Of a stretch of 64,000 nt of DNA, positions 10,254 through 19,000 are shown piece after piece. The position numbers were made by a program, and so were the translations under genes. This DNA comes from Muribaculaceae bacterium (GTDB lineage: Bacteria > Bacteroidota > Bacteroidia > Bacteroidales > Muribaculaceae). Within the stretch, counting starts at the first letter, position 1. Every line of letters starts with the position of its first letter. Where the stretch lies: positions 48,495 through 112,494 of the forward strand of contig JAFYNZ010000028.1 of the NCBI GenBank assembly GCA_017547845.1, given 5' to 3'. The notes beneath the pieces were generated by a model. It worked only from the letters and a program-made list of their open reading frames with translations, had not been told where the DNA came from and did no database searches.

Positions 10254-10445
10254 ATGATCATTGTACAAGTAAAAGAAGGTGACAACATCGAAAAAGCACT
10301 TAAGAGATTCAAACGTAAATTTGAAAAGACAGGCATCGTAAAAGAATTGCGCAGCCGTCAGGCATTTGAAAAGCCATCTGTAGCAAACCGTAAGAAAATG
10401 ATGAAGGCGGTTTACGTTCAGAAGCTTCGCCAAGTAGAAGAATAA
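10254..10445 (+). CDS. rpsU: 30S ribosomal protein S21
   Basis: bS21, 63 residues, very basic: MIIVQVKEGDNIEKALKRFK and a KRKFEKTG core typical of the family. In Bacteroidota bS21, with bS6 and bS18, helps mask the anti-Shine-Dalgarno end of 16S rRNA, which explains the general lack of SD sequences. It has no SD of its own here. Next come the recombinase gene (97 nt downstream) and hpf. Confidence 0.95.
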   Translation: MIIVQVKEGDNIEKALKRFKRKFEKTGIVKELRSRQAFEKPSVANRKKMMKAVYVQKLRQVEE

Positions 10446-10541
10446 AAAAATTTTCAGATTTATTTGGATAATTCAAGAAAATAGTATATCTTCGTAGGAC
10501 AAAACCGTTGTGGCGTTCACAAGGGTGAAAATGCGAAGATT

Positions 10542-11444
10542 ATGACAGTTGACAACTTCTTGAAATATATACGGTATGAGTTGAATTATTCGACTCATAC
10601 CGTTTCGTCATATTCTCTCGACCTCACCCAGTTTGTCGACCACATCACCGGCGGAGCAACAGAGACTTTTGTAGCGCAAGAAGTGACCGTCAACGATATC
10701 CGCAATTGGCTCGGCAGAATGGCAAAAGCAGGTCGCTCGCCACGCACACTGAGACGCAAAGCGCAGTCACTCAGAGCTTTCTATAATTATCTGCTTAGAA
10801 ACAAGGCAATCGACCACAATCCGGCAGCAGATGTAGTGTTAACGAAAGTGAACAAACCGCTCCCCGAATTTGTTAGAAATAATGAGATGCAGAGCATCTT
10901 GGAGGAGATGCAACCGACGACAACCGATGACTTCATCGCACATCGCGACCACTTGATAATTACACTGCTCTACTCGACCGGCATGCGACAAGCAGAGCTA
11001 TTAGGCATAGCCGACTCCGACATCGATTTCTCAAAGTATGAGATAAAGGTGACCGGGAAACGCAACAAGCAACGCATCATTCCGATAGCCCGAGAGATGA
11101 GCGAGGAAATACGCCGATACCAGCAGCTACGCGATAAGCAAGAGGGCAACATCGAAGGCCGGCCGTTGATAGTGCACAAAGGCAAAGCGATGACTCGCAA
11201 CGTGCTTTACAACCTGGTCAGCAAACGACTACGCGACTGCTCATCTCATCAGAAAGGCGCCCATGTGTTGCGACACACGTTTGCGACATCGATGCTCAAC
11301 AACGGTGCGAAAATCAATACGGTGAAAGAGATTTTGGGACATAGCTCTCTGGCTACAACCCAGGTCTACACACATATAACATTACGTGAGTTACAATCTA
11401 ATTATGAACATGCTCATCCAAGAGCACAAAAACAGGAGGTTTAA
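10542..11444 (+). CDS. xerC: Tyrosine recombinase XerC/XerD-like
   Basis: A 300-residue site-specific recombinase probably involved in chromosome dimer resolution at dif. The N-terminal SAM-like core-binding domain spans about 1-90 (FLKYIRYELNYSTHTVSSYS). The catalytic residues are visible: Arg in TGMRQAELLG, Lys in TGKRNKQRIIP, HxxR in HVLRHTFATSML, and the His and nucleophilic Tyr in LGHSSLATTQVYTHI. The rpsU-xerC-hpf neighbourhood is a conserved Bacteroidales arrangement as I recall it, so this is a housekeeping recombinase rather than a phage integrase. Whether it is XerC or XerD cannot be decided by eye. Confidence 0.9.
   Translation: MTVDNFLKYIRYELNYSTHTVSSYSLDLTQFVDHITGGATETFVAQEVTVNDIRNWLGRMAKAGRSPRTLRRKAQSLRAFYNYLLRNKAIDHNPAADVVLTKVNKPLPEFVRNNEMQSILEEMQPTTTDDFIAHRDHLIITLLYSTGMRQAELLGIADSDIDFSKYEIKVTGKRNKQRIIPIAREMSEEIRRYQQLRDKQEGNIEGRPLIVHKGKAMTRNVLYNLVSKRLRDCSSHQKGAHVLRHTFATSMLNNGAKINTVKEILGHSSLATTQVYTHITLRELQSNYEHAHPRAQKQEV
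11434..11440 (+). promoter_or_regulatory. Strong Shine-Dalgarno sequence before hpf
   Basis: AGGAGGT lies in the last codons of xerC, 6 nt before the hpf ATG at 11447. It is a full-strength SD at near-ideal spacing. I checked only some of the other starts in this window and found none comparable; rplW has only a weaker, poorly spaced one. Confidence 0.8.
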
Positions 11445-11446
11445 TT

Positions 11447-11740
11447 ATGGAAGCAAAGATTAAAGCCATTCATTTCGACGCATCTGAAAAGCTTGTTGCA
11501 TTTATCAACAAGAAAGTAGAAAAGATCACTCGCAGATTCGAAGCTGTGACAGAAGTAGAAGTGACGTTGAAAGTAGTTAAGCCGGAAACAGCCATGAACA
11601 AGGAGGCTGCTATCCAACTCGCAGTTCCACCTACAGACGACCTATTCGCATCTAAGACTGCCGACACATTCGAAGAAGCAGTCGACCTATGCCTCGACGC
11701 ACTCGAAAAACAGCTTGAAAAAATCAAAGCTAAGAAATAA
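11447..11740 (+). CDS. hpf: Ribosome hibernation promoting factor (HPF/RaiA family, short form)
   Basis: A 97-residue protein of the HPF/YfiA family that binds the 30S A/P-site region and silences ribosomes in slow growth. The beta-alpha-beta-beta-beta-alpha pattern is apparent: IKAIHFDASEKLVAFINKKV, then VTEVEVTLKVVKPE, and a C-terminal helix rich in Lys/Glu. It lacks the C-terminal dimerisation domain of long HPF. It starts 2 nt after the xerC stop and is preceded by an unusually good SD, so its translation may be set apart from the upstream genes. Confidence 0.9.
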   Translation: MEAKIKAIHFDASEKLVAFINKKVEKITRRFEAVTEVEVTLKVVKPETAMNKEAAIQLAVPPTDDLFASKTADTFEEAVDLCLDALEKQLEKIKAKK

Positions 11741-11777
11741 CACGCTATAAATCAAGACAATAACATTCAACAAATAT

Positions 11778-11803
11778 GCCGGCATGAAGCTTTTCATGCC
11801 GGC
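11778..11803 (+). terminator. Hairpin after hpf
   Basis: GCCGGCATGAA pairs with TTCATGCCGGC around a 4-nt loop, 37 nt past the hpf stop. There is no strong U-run, so it may act as a terminator or as a 3'-end stabiliser. Confidence 0.6.
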
Positions 11804-11832
11804 TATCATACAAACACCAACCATCGTTCAAT

Positions 11833-12249
11833 ATGTCTTTACTCGACCAAGTAAAAGTATTTGAATTCCCCAAAATCAGCGATCCACGCGGCAACCTATC
11901 GTTTGTCGAAGGAGCTCGTCACATCCCATTCAGCATCAAACGCGTCTACTACATATACGACGTTCCCGGCGGAGAAACTCGCGGAGGACACGCACATAAG
12001 ACATGCTCAAGCGTGCTCATCGCCCTTTCAGGCTCACTCGACGTCAGACTCACCGACGGCGAAAACGAAGTGACAATCACCCTCAACAGAGCCAACAAGG
12101 GCGTACTGACACCTCCCGGACTATGGCGCACGATGCACAATTTCACCACAGGCACCGTGGTGCTTGCCCTCGCTTCTCACCTCTACGAAGAGGAAGACTA
12201 CATTCGCGACTACGACGAGTTTCTCGAATATGTTAAAACACTGAAATAG
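11833..12249 (+). CDS. fdtA: FdtA/QdtA-type sugar 3,4-ketoisomerase (WxcM-like cupin)
   Basis: A 138-residue cupin that isomerises a dTDP-4-keto-6-deoxyhexose to the 3-keto form, the step before 3-amination in dTDP-Fuc3NAc/Qui3NAc-type sugars. The family signature is clear: FPKISDPRGNLSFVEG near the N-terminus, then GGETRGGHAHKTCSSVLIAL with the paired catalytic His, and PPGLWRTMHNFTTGTVVLAL. It ends 1 nt before the aminotransferase start, so the two are surely co-expressed. The exact sugar stereochemistry cannot be read from sequence. Confidence 0.85.
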   Translation: MSLLDQVKVFEFPKISDPRGNLSFVEGARHIPFSIKRVYYIYDVPGGETRGGHAHKTCSSVLIALSGSLDVRLTDGENEVTITLNRANKGVLTPPGLWRTMHNFTTGTVVLALASHLYEEEDYIRDYDEFLEYVKTLK

Positions 12250-12250
12250 A

Positions 12251-13369
12251 ATGAAATACCCGTTTCTTCAACTCAGCGATGTAAACGCCCCATACGCAGA
12301 GCAACTCAAAGAAGCCGCAGCAAGAGTAATCGACTCGGGATGGTATCTCAACGGCAACGAGACCAAAGCCCTTGAGAGAGGATTGGCACAAGTGTGCCAG
12401 ACCGCTCACGCCCTGACAGTCAGCAACGGCCTCGATGCTTTGCGTCTGATTTTCAGAGCATATATCCGATTGGGACGACTCCATGAAGGCGACGAAGTGA
12501 TCGTACAAGCCAACACCTATATCGCTTCGGTGCTCGCAATCCACGACGCCGGACTGACACCGGTGCTTGTTGACCCCTCCGAATCGACCTACAACCTCGA
12601 CTCTTCACTCATCGAGCAAGCCATCACTGAGAAGACACGGGCAATCCTCGTGGTACACCTCTACGGCACACCATGCTGGGATAGCAAAATAAAAGAGATA
12701 GCCGAGCGACACGACCTGCTTGTAATCGAAGACAACGCACAAGCCATCGGTGCACTTGCCGACACCCCGGGACTCAACGGCACTAACCCGACCGGCGGAC
12801 TCGGCCACGCAGCAGCCATCAGCTTCTACCCCACAAAAAATGTCGGTGCACTCGGCGATGCAGGTGCCATCACCTCGTCCGACACTCAACTTATCGACAC
12901 AGCACGCGCACTTGCCAACTACGGCAGCGACCGTCGCTATCACAACATCTATCAAGGCTTCAACTGCCGCATGGACGAAATCCAAGCAGCATTCCTACGC
13001 GTAAAACTGCGCCACCTTGATGATGAGTCACAAGCTCGTCACCTCGCAGCATGCGCCTACGACGAAGCCATCACCAATCCCCTGATACGCAAGCCCGAAA
13101 TCTTTGAAGGTATGCGTCAAGTGTGGCATCAATATGTCATTCGTTGCGAAGAACGCGACCGCCTACGCCAACACCTACTCGACAACGGCGTCGGCACCGA
13201 CATCCACTATGCCACCCCACCGCACATGCAACCATGCTACGAAGGCACATTCAGCAATCCTCTACCGATGACCGAACGCTTGGCCGACCAAATCGTCAGC
13301 CTCCCAATCGCCACCATCACCCCATCTGATGCCCAAGCCATCGCCCAGCTCATCAACACCTTCAAATAA
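12251..13369 (+). CDS. fdtB: DegT/DnrJ/EryC1/StrS family sugar aminotransferase
   Basis: A 372-residue PLP-dependent aminotransferase that would aminate the 3-keto sugar made by its partner. Fold-type I landmarks are present: SNGLDALRLIFRAY (cofactor phosphate region), EDNAQAIGA (Asp that binds the pyridine nitrogen) and SFYPTKNVGALGDAG, whose Lys is the Schiff-base residue. No FdtC-type acetyltransferase follows; the CRISPR array starts 6 nt after the stop. An envelope acyltransferase and a flippase lie on the far side of the CRISPR-Cas locus on the other strand. Confidence 0.87.
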   Translation: MKYPFLQLSDVNAPYAEQLKEAAARVIDSGWYLNGNETKALERGLAQVCQTAHALTVSNGLDALRLIFRAYIRLGRLHEGDEVIVQANTYIASVLAIHDAGLTPVLVDPSESTYNLDSSLIEQAITEKTRAILVVHLYGTPCWDSKIKEIAERHDLLVIEDNAQAIGALADTPGLNGTNPTGGLGHAAAISFYPTKNVGALGDAGAITSSDTQLIDTARALANYGSDRRYHNIYQGFNCRMDEIQAAFLRVKLRHLDDESQARHLAACAYDEAITNPLIRKPEIFEGMRQVWHQYVIRCEERDRLRQHLLDNGVGTDIHYATPPHMQPCYEGTFSNPLPMTERLADQIVSLPIATITPSDAQAIAQLINTFK

Positions 13370-13375
13370 CCCTCC

Positions 13376-13959
13376 CACCCCAAGTGCTTACATTTTAGTA
13401 ACTTTGCACTATAAGAAACAACGATAACGTCGAAATACTAAACGCCCGCCTGGTTGTGATTTGCTTACATTTTAGTAACTTTGCACTATAAGAAACAACC
13501 GACGCGCCAACAGTCGCAAGGCAGAGAGCGTTGTGATTTGCTTACATTTTAGTAACTTTGCACTATAAGAAACAACTAAACGTCAACGACACGACGTAGC
13601 CACTGGTTGTGATTTGCTTACATTTTAGTAACTTTGCACTATAAGAAACAACAAGATTTATTGTTGAAAGACCTTTCAAATAGTTGTGATTTGCTTACAT
13701 TTTAGTAACTTTGCACTATAAGAAACAACCGATCCAAAAGAGCGCCGTTATACGGTTAAGTTGTGATTTGCTTACATTTTAGTAACTTTGCACTATAAGA
13801 AACAACCGCGCCAAATGAATACACCGAAGTAAGCGGTTGTGATTTGCTTACATTTTAGTAACTTTGCACTATAAGAAACAACAATTGGCACTCCATACTT
13901 TCACGTCGGTAAGTTGTGATTTGCTTACATTTTAGTAACTTTGCACTATAAGAAACAAC
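13376..13959 (+). repeat. Type A repeat block (8 repeats)
   Basis: Repeats at 13376 (5'-degenerate), 13453, 13530, 13606, 13683, 13760, 13836 and 13913, each 47 bp. Repeats 2-8 are identical by eye. The variable core reads ACATTTTAGTAACTTTGC. Positions 2-4 (TTG) and 24-31 (TAACTTTG) match the Bacteroidota promoter with a 19-nt spacer; repeat 1 keeps the -7 element but has lost the TTG. Confidence 0.97.
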
Positions 13960-13988
13960 CTGCTATAGTTGCAGGCTCTTCGAGCTCG

Positions 13989-14650
13989 GTTGTGATTTGC
14001 TTTAAAATTCGTACCTTTGTACTATTAGAAACAACAAAGCTATGAGTAAAGCAGACAAAGCAAATGTTGTGATTTGCTTTAAAATTCGTACCTTTGTACT
14101 ATTAGAAACAACTTTGAGGTTGAGAGCGTCAAAAAGATTTCTGTTGTGATTTGCTTTAAAATTCGTACCTTTGTACTATTAGAAACAACGGCGGTGCGCT
14201 TATCCGCTTTTTTAGCCGAGTTGTGATTTGCTTTAAAATTCGTACCTTTGTACTATTAGAAACAACGTTTTACCTTTAGGGAAGATGATACATTTAGTTG
14301 TGATTTGCTTTAAAATTCGTACCTTTGTACTATTAGAAACAACGCATTAAGTGCCATAATGTTGCAAGTTTCGGTTGTGATTTGCTTTAAAATTCGTACC
14401 TTTGTACTATTAGAAACAACAGATTGGTAAAGAGTATAGGTTCAAACCTGTTGTGATTTGCTTTAAAATTCGTACCTTTGTACTATTAGAAACAACTCTA
14501 CATTAGGAAATGCTGCAAACGTTGTAGTTGTGATTTGCTTTAAAATTCGTACCTTTGTACTATTAGAAACAACGTTAAGCTGTGTCTTGGCGTGCGTGGT
14601 CTTGTTGTGATTTGCTTTAAAATTCGTACCTTTGTACTATTAGAAACAAC
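13989..14650 (+). repeat. Type B repeat block (9 repeats)
   Basis: Repeats at 13989, 14066, 14143, 14220, 14297, 14374, 14450, 14527 and 14604, all identical by eye. The variable core reads TAAAATTCGTACCTTTGT. Promoter-like TTG (2-4) and TACCTTTG (24-31) are kept. This is the type matched exactly by the tracrRNA anti-repeat. Confidence 0.97.
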
Positions 14651-14699
14651 AGATTATTCATAACGCGTTGGGTATCAATCAAGTAAAAGGTTTCTTAGA

Positions 14700-14740
14700 A
14701 AATAAAATCTGATGAAGAAAAACTTCATCAGATTTTATTT
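14700..14740. terminator. Bidirectional terminator between the array and cas2
   Basis: Two perfect 18-nt arms (AAATAAAATCTGATGAAG and its complement) flank a 5-nt A-loop. A-rich flanks on the left and T-rich flanks on the right would give U-tracts in both directions, so it can end both the plus-strand array transcript and the minus-strand cas operon. The 49 nt between the last repeat and the hairpin hold a non-repeated tail, probably the acquisition-side flank. Confidence 0.85.
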
Positions 14741-14771
14741 ATCACCCATTTTGTAATTCTGTAATGTGCTG

Positions 14772-16020
<1,249 letters not shown>

Positions 16021-16075
16021 ATACTCATTATTTATATTACACTTATTAAATAATAATATCTAAGAAGCGAATTTT

Positions 16076-19000
16076 TCAGTATCCTATTTTGATTATGCTT
16101 CCTAATCGGTCTATTTTAATTGGAACACACGTCTCTTTAATCATTTCACCAGTCCAAGCTCTTTCTGCCTTGTTATTACTTCCCAACTCATTTTGATCAT
16201 ATATTTTAGTTACTCCTAAAATAGGACTAGCTATATTTGCTAAGATAAAAAATGCTTGGTTTTTATTGCAACTTACGAATTTATAAATTCGATTGTAATC
16301 AATTCCTGCATTCTTATTCTCTATAGCATTAGGCAGATACACTAAGTCGTTAGGAGATAATACAAATGTTGGATCAACACCATTTTCATCTGATGGTGCC
16401 GGTGGCAATCCTAACTTTAGTCTTTCAACAACAAGATTTAATGGTATCGAAGCGAAAGTACGTTTCTTTGTTATTTCACCACTAGATTTATCAATTTGCT
16501 CGGTTTCATATATAGCAAAATAAAGATTAGTACCATCAGCTGCTTCTACAAACTTACTTCCTTTATTGCCTGTCTTTCCTACTGCAAACTTACTTCCCTT
16601 TTCGTAATAACGGATTTTCCGAATTGGTTGGTGAAACTTACCATCGTTGAGTCTTATTATATTTGCATTCAACTCGTCAATGCCATCTGGAGAAAAGGCT
16701 ATATTTGGATCATTCCCTTTTTCAGCCAAATGACGAAGCAATATTTTTTGAATACCTGAATCTGTAATATGTTCTTTGATTTTTTTAGAATCATAACTTG
16801 AGTCTAACGGTTTCCTTGTCGCAAAATATCTATCTTTTGTTTCTTTGGTATAATAATATATCCCTATTTTGGACAAATTAATATCCTGCCAAGTGTCTTT
16901 GTTTTCCTCAAAGTATTTCTTTATCTTTTTAAGGTCATTTCCTTCTTTTATCAAAGATGATAGTTTTCTCTTTAACTCTTTATCTACTATCCTTGATATG
17001 TTATTTACAGCATCCTTGAGAGATACAGTTTTGACCATTTGTAAATTTACTTCGCCAAAAACAGTTTCTTTGTGCATTGATTTGCGAATAGCCCAATTTT
17101 TACCTTTTTGTTTTATTATTTTTTTCTCGCCATCTACATATTTTGTATATCGATTTGTTGCTTTGTTAATTACACGGATATTTTGCTTGAAACTCACAAC
17201 CATATTTCCCAACAAATTCTTAACGTCAACTGTAAAAGTTTCCCAAGGCTTATAAAACTCCTTAAATACAACTCGTTCACAGCCATCAACAATTACAGAC
17301 TCTTTTCTACGCAACAATCTTGACAATTGATAACGATTAGCATTATGGTTAGAGTGAGCAGATTCATTATTGAGGAGATTGATATGGTTGCGCGATGCGC
17401 ATGCTATAACGATAGCATCCAAAGCATGATGACGGTGGTCAATACGCTTTTTATTAAACCCCTTTTGCAAGGTCAACGGCATATCAGGTATTTCATGACC
17501 CTCTCTATTGAATGTCGTAAAATCCAATGTACCCGTAATCATATTAAGACGTTGGAATCTAGGTAATATTATAGCATTCCACACATCATTCATACCCCAA
17601 TCTTTCTTTAACCGATCGGTAACTCCTCCGCTACATACTATTACATTCTTTGAGATTACCTCCTCCTCATATTTTCCATCACCTACTTCTTCCCTTACTA
17701 TATTAGACAACAAACTTTTAACAAACTTGCTAATATATCTTGTATCATTAAGTTGTCTTTCTATAAACTTATCTGGTATATCCTCCAATAAAAGTTTTTC
17801 TCTCTTATTACCCAAGAAGTTTGTTCTAACATGTTCTCTATATTTTTCTTCGCTAAATATCTCTACAACCTTACCACTTGATAATTGAACTTTCTCACCA
17901 TGATGCTTCTTGATAAACTCACAACCAAGCATTCTATCTTTTAATTTATTAACTTCAGATTCACAAATAACTTTATTTGAAAGCGAATCATCAAAATAGC
18001 GCGATTGCGGAATTATATGTTCAATTTCGTATGCTGGAGTAAACAGTTTACTAAGAGGTATAATTTCTCCTGTATATGGTGAAATATATTTTTGCTTCAA
18101 GCAAGCTTTATATCTAATAATCTCTGCTTTTGTAGGATATGCAGTTTTAGATATTTTTTTGATAATCTCAAAATCTTTATCCTCTTTAGTCAAGTTGCCT
18201 AAAGCATACTCTTCGTAAATTTTCAGAATTTCATGATGGGATGGCGAATGAGGTCTCACATTATCTATACCATCACTCTTTAATTCTACTAAAATGTTTT
18301 TTATACGTATATTAGCATTTTCGTGCTCAAGAATGCGATTATTTATCACCTTGCGCTTATCAGCTGGGTTCTTCATGCTACGTCCCAACTCTATATGAAT
18401 CTCGTCAATATGACCTACCTTCTCCCAAATATCACGAACAGTACGAAGTGTTTCAGTGACAACTTGCTCAACAATAGGATTTCTCAAAGAATGTTGCTTA
18501 AAGGAACATAAATAATCATCTATATCTTTAGGACTATTCCACTTTACGATATCATTAGCTTCAGAATGTCTATTATAGACAATATAGCATGCTAACCATA
18601 ATGGCAATCCCCTAAATTGAGATATTTCATCAAGATGTTCTACCTTTTCGCGTACTCTGTTGCTGATATTATCATCATATTCGCCATTGATAAGTTTATG
18701 GATACGTTCTTTTGTATTTGCATCTATCGCTTTAATATCCCAATATTTACCAAATCGCATTAACGATAATAGTTTCTTTATAGCTTTTGCAGAGTATGCA
18801 CCATAGCGTTTCTCGAATGGTTTTATTGTTGAAAACTCTTTTACAAATGTTTCAGACAGCTCATTGTTTACCTTTAAATACTTTTTTAAAGCCTTTTGTA
18901 GTTCATCCTTGCCATCAATCGAATACAACAAATGCCAAATCTGCAGTTCTCGGTCTTGTGTGAGAAAACTACTTTCAACACCTATTGCATTTAATTTCTT

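Larger units (their letters stand above)
13376..14650 (+). CRISPR. Type II-C CRISPR array, 17 repeats, two repeat types
   Basis: Seventeen 47-bp repeats separated by sixteen 29-30-bp spacers. Each repeat starts GTTGTGATTTGCTT and ends AGAAACAAC. Repeats 1-8 are type A and repeats 9-17 are type B; the types differ at positions 15, 16, 18, 19, 22, 26, 32 and 38. Repeat 1 (13376-13422) has lost its first nine bases, marking the old, leader-distal end; repeat 17, nearest cas2, is intact. The anti-repeat in the tracrRNA fixes the crRNA strand as plus, so the array is transcribed toward the cas genes, as in Neisseria and Campylobacter II-C loci. All spacers look unique; their targets are unknown. 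Confidence 0.98.

Noticed and set aside
10542-11444. Tyrosine recombinase as a sign of an integrated element
   Set aside because: It sits between rpsU and hpf with no attachment repeats or cargo, the position of a housekeeping Xer recombinase.
13376-14650. Two independent arrays for two CRISPR systems
   Set aside because: There is no gap or second leader between blocks, spacer size is constant, and only one cas set and one tracrRNA are seen; a chimeric single array fits better.
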